Counted from the first letter of the stretch, positions 1 through 8,857 are shown. The stretch is 41,299 nucleotides of DNA from Bacteroidales bacterium (GCA_012729225.1 JAAYDO010000104.1:1-41299); one strand, 5' to 3'. Made by a program: numbers and translations. Notes: generated from the sequence alone by a model not told the origin.

Positions 1-96
1 GTCTCTGCTGATGCTTGCGAATTGCTCAAAGCTCTTATCGATGGTAATCCAAAGTTCCATAAACTCTATAAAATGTATAATTTATATGTCGCTTGA
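1..96 (+). CDS. C-terminal end of an unidentified protein (partial)
   Basis: An open frame enters from the left edge and runs 31 codons to a TGA at 94-96. The tail contains a CELLKALIDGNPKF-type helix and ends NLYVA. It is too short to assign to a family. It converges with the M3 peptidase gene, with about 60 bases between the two stop codons. No function is proposed. Confidence 0.45.
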   Translation, partial: VSADACELLKALIDGNPKFHKLYKMYNLYVA

Positions 97-159
97 TGAA
101 TGAATATTCACTTGCGAAAGTTGAGTATATAATGAAAAATGTTTCTTCCTCAAAAAATG

Positions 160-2268
160 TTACATGGTGCTTGATGCCTTAGCAACAGGAGTAATCCCGT
201 TGCGTTTCAGCAGGGCATTAATGGTGGGTTCGCCTCCTCTAAATCGCTTGTAGAGTGTCATAGGATGTTCTGTCCCTCCTTTTGAGAGCACATTGTCACG
301 AAAACTCTGTGCTGTGGTTGGGTCGAAGATTCCTCTTTCTTGGAATAGAGAGAAAGCATCTGCATCAAGCACCTCTGCCCACTTGTAGCTGTAGTAGCCA
401 GCAGAATAGCCCCCTGCCATGATGTGTGAGAACTGAGTTGTCATGCATACGTTTTCCTCATCAGGTCTTACACGAGCACGACTCCAAGCCTGACGCTCAA
501 AGTTAATGAGTTCTTCCTTGTTGCCTTTGTATTCTTTCTCCATCGTGTAGAAGGCCATGTCGAGCAATCCAAAGCTTACTTGTCGCATGCAGGCGCAACC
601 ACAGTTGAAGTTACGACTTTGGGTGATGCGGTCAATCAGTTCTTTTGGAATGATTTCGCTTGTTTCGTAGTGGGTGGCAAAGGTGTTGAGGAACTCTGGT
701 TCAATGCTGTAGTTCTCCATGAATTGAGAAGGTAGTTCTACAAAATCCCAATACACGTTAGTGCCAGAGAGCCCGCTGTAAGTGGTGTTGGCAAATATGC
801 CGTGAAGCGCATGTCCAAACTCATGCAGGAAGGTTTCTACTTCTCCAAGCGTGAGCAGGGCGGGCTTGCTGTCAGTTGGCTTGGAGAGATTCATCACAAT
901 AGATACTTGTGGACGAATGTTCTTTCCGTCTTCTGTTCTTTCCTGCTCTCTGAATGAAGTCATCCAAGCACCAGATTTCTTTGTGGCACGAGGATGGAAA
1001 TCACAGTAGAGTAGGGCTAAGTGACTGCCATCCTTGTCTATCACGTCGTAGGTCTCTACATCTGGATGATAAGTGGGAATGTCTTCTCTTTTTTTGAAGG
1101 TAATGCCATATAGCTTTGTGGCAAGACCAAACACGCCTTTCTTCACGTTGCCAAGTTCGAAATATGGACGGAGCATTTCACTATTGATATTGAACTTGCT
1201 CTCCTTGAGTTTATTGGCATAAAAGGCGAAGTCCCATGCTCTGAAACGACGAGGATCATCTTCTGTGAGGGTGGAAGGGTCTATATGATTAGTGCTATAG
1301 TAGAGATTCTCCACTTCCTTCGTCTCCTCTTGAGCAGTTGGCATATATGTGTCAATGAGTTGGTCAAACAACTGATACACATTCTCTGTCTTCTCAGCCA
1401 TGCGGCGCACGAAGGCATAGTCGGCATAGTTCTTGTATCCTTTTAGTTGTGCAATCTGTCGATGCAGATTCACTATCTTTTCCACAATAGCCACATTGTT
1501 ATTGTCATTGTCATGGGTGCAGAGTGTATTATAGGCCATATATATCTTCTCTCTCAAATCTCTCTTGGCTGAATAGGTGATGAAAGGAGAGAAGGATGGC
1601 GCTTGTAGTGTAATCACATAACCTTCCATGTCCTTTTCTTTAGCAGCCTGTCTGGCTTGATCAATGGCACTTTCTGGGAGACCTTCCAGATCTTCCTCTT
1701 TGGTGAGATGGAGGAGAAAGTCATTGGTGTCTTTCAGTTTGTTTTGAGAAAACTGCAAGGAGGCTATGCCCAGTTCGGCTGATAGTTTGCGCAACTCTTG
1801 CTTCTTGTCATCTGGTAGGTTTGCTCCACTATGAATGAAACCGTCATAGCAGTCGGTCAGCAACATCTTCTCTTCTTCGTTGAGGCGCACAAAGTGATCG
1901 GTCTTATGGTCCTCATACACAACCTTCACTCTTTCAAACAAAGATGTGTTCAGCGTGATGTTCTTCGCATGTTCTGACATGATAGGTGACATCTTCTGTG
2001 CCAACTCATCCAGAAAGTCTGTTGTTTCTGCACTGAGCAAGTTGTAGAACACATTGGTTACTTTCTCCAGTGTTTCTCCACTTTTGCTGAGTGCTACAAT
2101 GGTGTTCTCAAAAGTTGGAGCATCAGATTGATTCACTATACGATCAATCTCCAGGTCTTCCTCTTCTATTCCCTTCATCATGGCAGGCTCATAGTCTGCC
2201 TCTGTGATTTTGTCAAAAGGAATATATTCGTATGTTGTGAAAAACGGATTCAAATGTTCTTGATTCAT
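160..2268 (-). CDS. dcp: M3 family metallopeptidase (peptidyl-dipeptidase Dcp / oligopeptidase A type)
   Basis: A 702-residue zinc peptidase, the normal length for the M3 family. The HExxH zinc site is visible as HEFGHALHG at about residues 482-490, and the downstream glutamate of the third ligand lies in the FVELPSQF segment near residue 511. The long helical N-terminal half is typical of these closed-channel enzymes, which trim short peptides. No signal peptide is visible, so a cytoplasmic role in peptide turnover is likely. Whether it removes C-terminal dipeptides (Dcp) or acts as an oligopeptidase (PrlC) cannot be told from the sequence alone. It is the last gene of the minus-strand series, 38 bases after the Crp-like gene. 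Confidence 0.93.
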   Translation of the reverse strand: MNQEHLNPFFTTYEYIPFDKITEADYEPAMMKGIEEEDLEIDRIVNQSDAPTFENTIVALSKSGETLEKVTNVFYNLLSAETTDFLDELAQKMSPIMSEHAKNITLNTSLFERVKVVYEDHKTDHFVRLNEEEKMLLTDCYDGFIHSGANLPDDKKQELRKLSAELGIASLQFSQNKLKDTNDFLLHLTKEEDLEGLPESAIDQARQAAKEKDMEGYVITLQAPSFSPFITYSAKRDLREKIYMAYNTLCTHDNDNNNVAIVEKIVNLHRQIAQLKGYKNYADYAFVRRMAEKTENVYQLFDQLIDTYMPTAQEETKEVENLYYSTNHIDPSTLTEDDPRRFRAWDFAFYANKLKESKFNINSEMLRPYFELGNVKKGVFGLATKLYGITFKKREDIPTYHPDVETYDVIDKDGSHLALLYCDFHPRATKKSGAWMTSFREQERTEDGKNIRPQVSIVMNLSKPTDSKPALLTLGEVETFLHEFGHALHGIFANTTYSGLSGTNVYWDFVELPSQFMENYSIEPEFLNTFATHYETSEIIPKELIDRITQSRNFNCGCACMRQVSFGLLDMAFYTMEKEYKGNKEELINFERQAWSRARVRPDEENVCMTTQFSHIMAGGYSAGYYSYKWAEVLDADAFSLFQERGIFDPTTAQSFRDNVLSKGGTEHPMTLYKRFRGGEPTINALLKRNGITPVAKASSTM

Positions 2269-2306
2269 CTTGGTTTATTTATTCATCTTGTTAATGGATG
2301 TGTTCT

Positions 2307-2996
2307 TTAATTGTTGATCTTTACCTCTAATCGGTAGCACTCTTGTAGGTCTTTGAGGATAATCATACCTCTTTGTAGGGAGAGCAGCCCTTCTGTTTCC
2401 AGTTTGTTGAGTGTGATTGACACATTGAGGCGAGTCTCATGAAGTATGTCTGCCAATACTCTCATCTTGATTTTTGCTTCTTTCTTTCCCTTGGCTATAG
2501 TGGCATAAGAGAGGAAGAACTTAACAATCTTCTGTCTTACGTTGTCTTCTGGGAAAAGACATGTGAGTTGTTGTGTTTGCTGATAGCGGTTACATGCCAT
2601 ATTGAGGAAGTTGATCTTGATGATGTCGTTGTTCAGCAGATGTTTCACCACCACACTCTTGTCGATGGTTAATGTGCATCCATCTGTTGCGAAAGTATAG
2701 GTGCGTGAATATTTCTGGTGCATGCCAAACATGTTGTATGGCTCAAGTATCTTGGTCTGAGGCAGTTCTTCTGTGTAGATGAAACGGCCTTGAATGTCAC
2801 GATATTCGGAAGTGACCTCTCCACTGATGATGTAGATAAGGCATCGGCAACTATCACCCTGAAACACAATCTCGTCTCCTTGGTGATGGTTGGTGAAATC
2901 TAATCGCACATGCGACATCACATCCGAAATCTCTGCTGTGGACAAACCCTGAAAGAGGGGAAGCTGTAGCAGGCGTTCAAACATGGTCATTTCCAT
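2307..2996 (-). CDS. Crp/Fnr family transcriptional regulator
   Basis: A 229-residue protein with an N-terminal cyclic-nucleotide-binding-type beta barrel (GDEIVFQGD followed by YIISGEV at about residues 40-60) and a C-terminal winged helix (LADILHETRLNVSITLNKLE at about 182-203, the recognition helix region). The cysteine cluster of oxygen-sensing Fnr is absent. The ligand is unknown; many Bacteroidetes Crp-like proteins bind none known. It sits between apbE (27 bases upstream) and the peptidase gene, probably in one transcript. ATG at 2996 is used; an in-frame ATG at 2987 is equally possible. Confidence 0.9.
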   Translation of the reverse strand: MEMTMFERLLQLPLFQGLSTAEISDVMSHVRLDFTNHHQGDEIVFQGDSCRCLIYIISGEVTSEYRDIQGRFIYTEELPQTKILEPYNMFGMHQKYSRTYTFATDGCTLTIDKSVVVKHLLNNDIIKINFLNMACNRYQQTQQLTCLFPEDNVRQKIVKFFLSYATIAKGKKEAKIKMRVLADILHETRLNVSITLNKLETEGLLSLQRGMIILKDLQECYRLEVKINN

Positions 2997-3023
2997 AAGC
3001 CTCGTCTCATCTTCAGTTTTATT

Positions 3024-4241
3024 TTATTGAACAATCAAGTTTTTCAGACTCTCGCTACTCCATATCTTTGTCTCGCCATTCTCATCAGCATAGATGAAGA
3101 ATGCCATTAGGTCTGGTTGCCTCTTCAACACTTTTTTTGCCTCGTCAAGTCCAAGTACCATGAAAGAAGTGGCGTAGGCATCGGCTTTTGCGCAGTCTTC
3201 TGCCAACACCGTGGAGGAGAGAACACTGTGTTGCACAGGATAGCCTGTGTGGGGGTCTATCGTGTGTGCGTATTTCTTACCGTCTTTCTCGTAGAAGTTT
3301 CGGTAATTGCCCGAAGTAGCCATGGAGAGTTGAGTAATCTGCAACACTTGCTCGATCTCAGCATTCATGTTGGTCACGTCGTCAATGGGTTTATTGATAC
3401 CTACACGCCATAATTCTCCTTTAGGATTGATACCTCTCACTCTTACTTCTCCACCAATCTCCACCATATAGTTTTTCACTCCCTTCTTTTCAAGGTATCT
3501 GCCTACCATGTCCACACCATATCCTTTTGCTATGGCGCTACAGTCGAGCATGGTTTCGTCCATGTCCTTTTTGACTATCCCATCTATGAGGTGTACTTTC
3601 TGATAGCCTACCAAGGGCAGAAGACTATCCACTTTGTTCTTTGTCACCTCATCCATGTTCTTAAAACCAAATCCCCAGAGATTCACCAATGGGGCAACAG
3701 TGATGTCGAAAGCTCCGTTGGTGGCTTTTGACACCTCTTGAGCCAAGATGAACACTTCTGTGAACATCTCGTCTGCTTTCATGTTGGTATTATTGTTGAT
3801 GGCTGTAATTACAGATTCCTTGTTGAATGGAGAAAGAGAAGCGTCCACCTGACGGAGTGTGGAGTCAATACCATTCTGTAGAGGTTGCGCCGACTGATAG
3901 GTGATGTGGTAAAAAGTGCCAAACACGCCACCTTCACATTTTTGTGTCTCGGCATCATTCCATGCTGTGTCAATCTTCAGGGCAGAAACTGCATCCTTCT
4001 TTTTCTTGTCTTGATTGCGTACCACGTAGATTGTACCCACAATCAGAAAGATGAGCAAAGGCCAACCCCACCACTTGATTTTGTGTGGAGCATAAGGATC
4101 AAAAGCCTTCTTTTTCTTGGCTTCCTTATCCTTACCCTCATTCTTCTTGTCGCTTTCTTGTGGATTATTCTGCTGTTCCAGAGTCATTTGCTGATTCTGC
4201 ATCTGCTCCTTCGTTTCCAGTTCCTGTTGCTCCTTCGTCAT
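3024..4241 (-). CDS. apbE: FAD:protein FMN transferase (ApbE family)
   Basis: 405 residues. A charged, disordered N-terminus is followed by one membrane anchor (WWGWPLLIFLIVGTIYVV, about residues 56-74) and the ApbE fold, with GTFYHITY near the start, AIAKGYGVD in the flavin site and TSGNYRNFY plus HTIDPHTGYPV at the end. ApbE enzymes attach FMN covalently to a threonine of exported redox proteins such as the RnfG and NqrC subunits. The catalytic domain would face the periplasm. The first 77 bases overlap the DUF6048 gene in another frame. Internal ATG codons at 4202 and 4187 would shorten but not remove the overlap. Confidence 0.92.
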   Translation of the reverse strand: MTKEQQELETKEQMQNQQMTLEQQNNPQESDKKNEGKDKEAKKKKAFDPYAPHKIKWWGWPLLIFLIVGTIYVVRNQDKKKKDAVSALKIDTAWNDAETQKCEGGVFGTFYHITYQSAQPLQNGIDSTLRQVDASLSPFNKESVITAINNNTNMKADEMFTEVFILAQEVSKATNGAFDITVAPLVNLWGFGFKNMDEVTKNKVDSLLPLVGYQKVHLIDGIVKKDMDETMLDCSAIAKGYGVDMVGRYLEKKGVKNYMVEIGGEVRVRGINPKGELWRVGINKPIDDVTNMNAEIEQVLQITQLSMATSGNYRNFYEKDGKKYAHTIDPHTGYPVQHSVLSSTVLAEDCAKADAYATSFMVLGLDEAKKVLKRQPDLMAFFIYADENGETKIWSSESLKNLIVQ

Positions 4242-5145
4242 GACTTTCTTGTTTATCTTCTTCTATATCTTTGTTTTCCTTCGTAGGAGTGTTTTGTGCA
4301 GGAATATTGCCCGACGTGATTCTCACCCCTCGTTTATGACTACGCTTCATGCCCCAATTTAGATCGAAGATGAGATTGTATGTCCCTCCCCAGCAAGTGC
4401 TGTTGGTCGTATATCCATATCCTGGTATGCAGTGAGGCTTGGAATAGTCGCTTTTTGTCGATGCAATTTCAGTCTTATATCTTACCGACCACCCCATGTG
4501 GAAGTTCTTCATGATCTTCACCTCTACACCAAACACCAGTTCTGCCCAGTGGCTCGTACATTTGATACCTTCTTGATTAAAAGACTCGCTACCTCCCCAG
4601 ATAGGGTCAGTTTGTGCAGGTCCAGAGATGTCATATTTGAAATTCGAAATACCATAGCGCGCACCTAAATACAGGCGATTGCTCTGGAATTTGTTTTTCA
4701 GCATATTGAGATCAAAGCCCACACGAGCATAAGGCGCTTTCACATCATACGTCACTTTGGTGTTGAAGTCTTCCTTTTTGCATTTACCTACACCCATTTC
4801 CACTATAGGAAAGAAGGTGTTCTTCAGGTTAAGTCGTAAGGCTGCTTCTGCTGTTCCATAGTCAGACACCAAATAGGCTATAGGACCAAATAGATCTGCT
4901 GACAAAGTAAAGCCTTGAAAGAATACAAGATGTTCCTTCTGTTCCTCCACGGCGATGTATTTTGTTGGCCTTGGGCTCTCTCCTGGCATCAGAGGCTGAT
5001 TCTGTGCAGAAGCATGGTCTTCAGCCCGTGACTGTTGCGCCTGTTGAGGCTGAATGATGGCCTGAGGCTCTTGAGACCAAAGAGGTGAAGAGGCCATTCC
5101 AAAGAGGAGTAGGGTGATGATATGTTTTGAAAAACTCTTTCCCAT
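4165..5145 (-). CDS. DUF6048 family exported protein
   Basis: 326 residues beginning with a signal peptide (lysine-containing start, then IITLLLFGMASSPLWSQ). The body has alternating aromatic and polar strands such as RLYLGARYGISNF and GVEVKIMKNFHMGWSVRYK, as in small outer-membrane beta barrels. The C-terminus is a low-complexity, acidic tail of about 40 residues. It is recognised as the Bacteroidetes DUF6048 family, regularly found next to DUF6452 as here. The function is unknown; an envelope role is inferred from the signal peptide. The stop codon lies inside the start of apbE. Confidence 0.8.
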   Translation of the reverse strand: MGKSFSKHIITLLLFGMASSPLWSQEPQAIIQPQQAQQSRAEDHASAQNQPLMPGESPRPTKYIAVEEQKEHLVFFQGFTLSADLFGPIAYLVSDYGTAEAALRLNLKNTFFPIVEMGVGKCKKEDFNTKVTYDVKAPYARVGFDLNMLKNKFQSNRLYLGARYGISNFKYDISGPAQTDPIWGGSESFNQEGIKCTSHWAELVFGVEVKIMKNFHMGWSVRYKTEIASTKSDYSKPHCIPGYGYTTNSTCWGGTYNLIFDLNWGMKRSHKRGVRITSGNIPAQNTPTKENKDIEEDKQESHDEGATGTGNEGADAESANDSGTAE

Positions 5146-5151
5146 GACTTG

Positions 5152-5778
5152 CTAATCCTCCACGCTTCCGTTAAAGTAAATCTTCACATTGACGTTGCCC
5201 TCATAGTTTACCTGTGCATTGCTGATTTCTATGTGGTCAATGGCGGCATCAGTGGCAGAAATATTCTCCAGGGTGTGAAAGCGATAAGTGCCACATTCAG
5301 GCTGTTCCACATGAGGGTAGCTGCTATGTTCAATCTTGATGGTATCTTTCAGCGTGATTCTCTTGTAGGAAAGAATAAGGGTGTCTATCTTGTTAAAGTA
5401 ACTCATCGGAATCTTCATGCTTGATGCTTTGCTCAATTGATTGACAAGTATCGTGTCATTTCTCACCTCTCTGGCAGTCTCTGTGTAGCCTTGCTCCACT
5501 AATGCTGCATCTTTCTCATATTTGATTACCACGGGGTTGCCCAATTTGCGGTACACATATTCGGTCTTATTGCCAGGCATGAGTGTCGTCACAGTGATGG
5601 TGTCACCATAGTTCACAGCATTACCTTCAGCATCGTAGAAACTGTAGTTACACAACACTGTGTTCTCAAGCGGACAGTTGTTGGAGTAGCAACTGGCTAA
5701 GAGTAGTACTATTCCAGCCACTCCCATCCACGTCTTATTTCTTCTAATGTCAATCACTGAAAAATGTTTTCTTTTCAA
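5152..5778 (-). CDS. DUF6452 family lipoprotein
   Basis: Up to 208 residues. A lipobox LLASC is followed by CYSNNCPLENTVLCNY, then a beta-rich domain. It matches the DUF6452 family of Bacteroidetes lipoproteins, which travels with DUF6048; the two genes are 7 bases apart here. The start is uncertain. The listed frame begins at a TTG (5778), a GTG at 5757 gives a signal peptide with an RRNK basic region, and the first ATG (5727) leaves a leader with no basic residues. The GTG at 5757 fits a lipoprotein signal best together with the possible promoter at 5776. The function is unknown. Confidence 0.78.
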   Translation of the reverse strand: MKRKHFSVIDIRRNKTWMGVAGIVLLLASCYSNNCPLENTVLCNYSFYDAEGNAVNYGDTITVTTLMPGNKTEYVYRKLGNPVVIKYEKDAALVEQGYTETAREVRNDTILVNQLSKASSMKIPMSYFNKIDTLILSYKRITLKDTIKIEHSSYPHVEQPECGTYRFHTLENISATDAAIDHIEISNAQVNYEGNVNVKIYFNGSVED

Positions 5779-5783
5779 AAATA
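5776..5783 (-). promoter_or_regulatory. Possible -7 promoter element TATTTTTG before the DUF6452 gene
   Basis: The octamer fits the Bacteroidetes TAnnTTTG consensus and would start transcription near 5769, compatible with translation from 5757 or 5727. No clear -33 TTTG is seen, so this is weak. A 6-bp dyad, TCCTAA-TATG-TTAGGA, lies just upstream at 5792-5807. Confidence 0.3.
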
Positions 5784-5812
5784 TTGGAATGTCCTAATAT
5801 GTTAGGAAAATC

Positions 5813-6772
5813 CTAAAGTTCTTTTTCCACCTGATACTTATTTCTCTCTTGACTGTTGCGGCTGATGAGATCGCCCAAGAAACCACCTACAAACAGTTGA
5901 GTGCCTAAAATCATCATGACCAGTGAGATGTAGAAGTAGGGGCTATCAGTCACCAAAATGTGTGGCTCGTTTTGAGCCAAAGCCACCAGTTTGATGGCTC
6001 CTACAGTCACGATGGCAATCAATCCAATGATGAACATGAGTGTGCCAATGAACCCGAAGATGTGCATAGGTTTCATGCCAAAACTGTCAATAAACCAAAG
6101 ACTGATCAAGTCAAGGTATCCATTCACAAAACGATTCAGTCCCATAAACTTGCTCTTGCCATGCTGACGAGCCTGGTGGTGTACAGGTTTCTCGCCAATC
6201 TTGTCAAAACCTGCATTCTTTGCCAGATAAGGAATGAATCGATGCATTTCTCCATACACTTCAATGTGCTTAACCACATCGCGTCTGTAGGCTTTCAGTC
6301 CGCAGTTGAAATCGTGTAAGTTTTGAATGCCACTCACCATTCTTGTAGTAGCATTAAAGAGTTTTGTAGGGATGGTTTTAGAGAGAGGATCGCCCTGACG
6401 ACGGTTCATCTTATAACCGCTTACGAGGTCATAGCCTTCCTCTTTAATCATTCTATAGAGTTCTGGAATTTCATCTGGACTGTCCTGCAAATCAGCATCC
6501 ATTGTGATGACCACATCACCCTCCGCCTTGTCAAATCCATGAAATAGGGCAGGACTCTTGCCATAGTTGCGTCGGAACTTGATGCCGTGCACTTCTGGAT
6601 ACTCCTTGATCAACTTCTCAATCACATCCCATGAATGATCGGTCGAACCATCGTTCACAAATATCACCTCATACGAAAAGTGATGCTCATCCATCACGCG
6701 CTTAATCCACTCATGCAGTTCTGCAATTGATTCCTCCTCATTGAAAAGAGGCACTACCACTGAAATATCCAT
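5813..6772 (-). CDS. Glycosyltransferase family 2, polyprenyl-phosphate sugar transferase type
   Basis: 319 residues. The N-terminal GT-A domain opens with ISVVVPLFNEEESI and carries the DADLQD metal-binding motif at about residues 93-98. Two C-terminal membrane helices follow (about 231-257 and 276-300), the layout of GtrB/ArnC/DPM1-like enzymes that move a sugar from a nucleotide to undecaprenyl phosphate at the inner face of the membrane. The sugar cannot be told from the sequence. The gene follows the DUF4199 gene by 26 bases, a common pairing in Bacteroidales. Confidence 0.9.
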   Translation of the reverse strand: MDISVVVPLFNEEESIAELHEWIKRVMDEHHFSYEVIFVNDGSTDHSWDVIEKLIKEYPEVHGIKFRRNYGKSPALFHGFDKAEGDVVITMDADLQDSPDEIPELYRMIKEEGYDLVSGYKMNRRQGDPLSKTIPTKLFNATTRMVSGIQNLHDFNCGLKAYRRDVVKHIEVYGEMHRFIPYLAKNAGFDKIGEKPVHHQARQHGKSKFMGLNRFVNGYLDLISLWFIDSFGMKPMHIFGFIGTLMFIIGLIAIVTVGAIKLVALAQNEPHILVTDSPYFYISLVMMILGTQLFVGGFLGDLISRNSQERNKYQVEKEL

Positions 6773-6798
6773 ATTTTATTTCTTTTCGCTATTCACTT

Positions 6799-7350
6799 TT
6801 AACGTTTAGATTTTCTGCTTGCCACAAATGCTGCCACAAACGACAAGATTACACTGAAGAAGAAGTTGTTGTTGAATACAACTAAGGTCTTTTCCCATGC
6901 CGACAACACATCAATTTCTTTCAGTATGTTGATCATCTGTGTCTGCTGGCTGGCCATGCCCATCTGCTGATAGGTCTTGGTCATCTCAGGCTGGGTCAGC
7001 AAGTTGTTCAGTTCTTCCATCAGTCTTCCGTCGTCTATGAATTGGAAGAAGGAGAACACAATCAGACCATTCATGAGACAGGCGTACATGAACATGGAAA
7101 AAGAGAAAAGCAATCCTTGCAGATAGTTCATCCGTTCGTCGGCAAGAGACATTTTTCTGTTGAGTCGGTATGCCAATGCAAACGGAAGTACCACTCCCAC
7201 TCCGCAGAGCACCAAGCAAAGCAGAATGAGTAGCCCATTGTTGTAACTGATACCTTCCACATATGTGAGGAACGCTCCTCCCCAAGCCAAACCCACGAAA
7301 GTGCCGTATTCCATCGAATACGATTTGTACACTGTATTTCTTGTTGCCAT
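6799..7350 (-). CDS. DUF4199 domain membrane protein
   Basis: 183 residues from the ATG at 7350 (MATRNTVYK). The open frame extends upstream to 7590, but that extension is not membrane-like, has no codon pattern, and contains the promoter motif at 7455-7462, so the shorter start is preferred. Four hydrophobic segments are seen at about 15-33, 38-61, 77-104 and 160-177, with a soluble loop at 105-155. This is the DUF4199 arrangement. The function is unknown; it is probably a partner of the following glycosyltransferase. Confidence 0.82.
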   Translation of the reverse strand: MATRNTVYKSYSMEYGTFVGLAWGGAFLTYVEGISYNNGLLILLCLVLCGVGVVLPFALAYRLNRKMSLADERMNYLQGLLFSFSMFMYACLMNGLIVFSFFQFIDDGRLMEELNNLLTQPEMTKTYQQMGMASQQTQMINILKEIDVLSAWEKTLVVFNNNFFFSVILSFVAAFVASRKSKR

Positions 7351-7454
7351 TTTTAGTTGTAAAGAATCAATTTGTAGTTGCGAGTCATTATGCTTCTGCA
7401 TCTGCTCTCTGTAATTTTTCACACATGTGTTGCACGCATGCGAAAAATATGTTA

Positions 7455-7462
7455 CAAAGATA
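7455..7462 (-). promoter_or_regulatory. -7 promoter element (TATCTTTG) for the DUF4199-glycosyltransferase genes
   Basis: The octamer is a full TAnnTTTG match. It gives a leader of about 105 bases before the ATG at 7350. No convincing -33 element was found. Confidence 0.5.
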
Positions 7463-7644
7463 CAACTTTTTCGGGACTTTTTCAGGAAAACAAGAATATT
7501 TAACGGTAAATAACTTGAGTTAGATAGATTCACGTTTGATTTTCCAATAAAACCTTGCAGAAGAGGTTGTGTGTCGGAGGTATTTATCACCTATGACCGA
7601 TAGAGGGCTTGAATTTCCCATTAGGAAGTAATTAACTTATTCTC

Positions 7645-7677
7645 GTATCGAAGGCATATCGAAGGCATATCGAAGGC
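7645..7677. repeat. 11-base tandem repeat, three units (ATCGAAGGC core)
   Basis: Three consecutive 11-mers of the form (g/a)tatcgaaggc start at 7645, 7656 and 7667. A closely related three-unit copy lies at 22441-22473, and both copies are followed by ttg. It follows the stop of ruvC (minus strand) by about 45 bases. The period equals one DNA helical turn. Confidence 0.85.
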
Positions 7678-7721
7678 TTGTGAAAGTAGGAGGGATGAGT
7701 TTTCTCTTGTGAAAAGATGCG

Positions 7722-8294
7722 TTAGTGCACCTTGTCAGAATTCTTTTTTACGAAGTCTTTCCAAGAGTTGAACTTGTGTTCTGTTTCAGGTTTCCCCATC
7801 TGGATGAAGTGGCAGTAGGCGGCTCCTAAAGCATCTGTGGCATCTAATTGCACATCCATTTCTTCCTTCGGAATGTGGAGCATCCTTTGCAACATTCCTG
7901 CCACCTGCTCTTTGGCTGCCGATCCGCGACCTGTTATGGCCATCTTGATTTTTCTTGGTTCATATTCCGTGATGGGAATGTCACGCATGATAGCAGCGGT
8001 GATTGCCACTCCTTGTGCTCGTCCCAGTTTCAGCATTGACTGCACATTTTTGCCGAAGAAAGGGGCTTCGATAGCCATTTCATCTGGTTTGTAGGAATCT
8101 ATAATGCCTGTGATACGCTCAAAAATCTTGCCCAAACGTAGGTAATGGCTTTCGTATTTCTTCAGTTCTATCACCCCCATAGCAATCATTTCAGCCTTGT
8201 TGCCTCTAACTTCCAACACTCCATATCCCATCACGTTTGTGCCAGGATCCACACCCAGAATTATCTTCTCTGCTCTGTTGTTTGGCTTCATCAT
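7722..8294 (-). CDS. ruvC: Crossover junction endodeoxyribonuclease RuvC
   Basis: 190 residues. RuvC resolves Holliday junctions with RuvAB during recombination and repair. The RNase H-like fold shows its catalytic acids in the [15 protein letters not shown] segment (Asp near residue 16), [10 protein letters not shown] (Glu near 75) and the [14 protein letters not shown] segment near the end. The length is normal. It follows the DUF4286 gene by 22 bases, the usual Bacteroidales order. ATG at 8294 or the adjacent ATG at 8291 may be used. Confidence 0.95.
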   Translation of the reverse strand: MMKPNNRAEKIILGVDPGTNVMGYGVLEVRGNKAEMIAMGVIELKKYESHYLRLGKIFERITGIIDSYKPDEMAIEAPFFGKNVQSMLKLGRAQGVAITAAIMRDIPITEYEPRKIKMAITGRGSAAKEQVAGMLQRMLHIPKEEMDVQLDATDALGAAYCHFIQMGKPETEHKFNSWKDFVKKNSDKVH

Positions 8295-8316
8295 CTTTCC
8301 CTTCTTCCTTTATCCG

Positions 8317-8622
8317 TTATTCCATCACTTCCATCACCGTTGGAAAACTTATAACCTTCTTGTTGTATAACTTTGACATTTCGTTGTTAAGTTTCGTCCC
8401 TTCAGATGTATACCATTTGTGGAGTTGAGCCATTTCCTCTACTTCAAATTGGACACAAAAACTTTCCGTTCCATCTTCTTGATTTGATATGATTCTACTC
8501 ATTCTTGCATTTCTCATCACACCTGATTTCTGTGCTTCGGGGATGTACTTTTCTTGTAAGTAGATGATAAGGTTTTTAGATTCCTCCATCTCTGCGTGAA
8601 ATGTAGTGTTGAATATCAGCAT
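8317..8622 (-). CDS. DUF4286 family protein
   Basis: 101 residues beginning MLIFNTTFHAEME, with a compact ferredoxin-like alpha/beta pattern ending in KVISFPTVMEVME. The sequence and its place before ruvC match DUF4286. No catalytic motif is visible and the function is unknown. It is probably cotranscribed with ruvC. Confidence 0.82.
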   Translation of the reverse strand: MLIFNTTFHAEMEESKNLIIYLQEKYIPEAQKSGVMRNARMSRIISNQEDGTESFCVQFEVEEMAQLHKWYTSEGTKLNNEMSKLYNKKVISFPTVMEVME

Positions 8623-8651
8623 AGGATTTCTTTTATGATTGAAAGTATATT

Positions 8652-8680
8652 AAAAAAGGATGCACCACTTAGGCACATCC
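8652..8680 (-). terminator. Rho-independent terminator after tRNA-Thr
   Basis: On the minus strand, GGATGTGCC and GGTGCATCC form a 9-bp stem (two G-U pairs) around a TAAGT loop, followed directly by six T. It lies 10 bases beyond the 3' end of the tRNA. Confidence 0.85.
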
Positions 8681-8689
8681 TCCATTTAG

Positions 8690-8762
<73 letters not shown>

Positions 8763-8805
8763 AGCGCAAATAGCAAAAAGACTGTGCCTTTTGTTAAAAG
8801 CAATG

Positions 8806-8813
8806 CAAAGGTA
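8806..8813 (-). promoter_or_regulatory. -7 promoter element (TACCTTTG) for tRNA-Thr
   Basis: A full TAnnTTTG match on the minus strand, 43 bases before the tRNA. A weak -33-like TTTC is seen 17 bases upstream. Confidence 0.55.
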
Positions 8814-8857
8814 ATACTTTTTTTTATTATGAAAGCATCTTTTTGTAATTTTGTTCT

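Larger units (their letters stand above)
7351..7721. other. Intergenic stretch between ruvC and the DUF4199 gene
   Basis: It holds the promoter at 7455-7462 and, at 7645-7677, three head-to-tail copies of an 11-base repeat listed separately. I see no further gene or clear terminator. Confidence 0.6.

Noticed and set aside
7351-7590. 80-residue N-terminal extension of the DUF4199 frame
   Set aside because: It contains a -7 promoter motif, is not membrane-like, and the ATG at 7350 gives the family's normal start.
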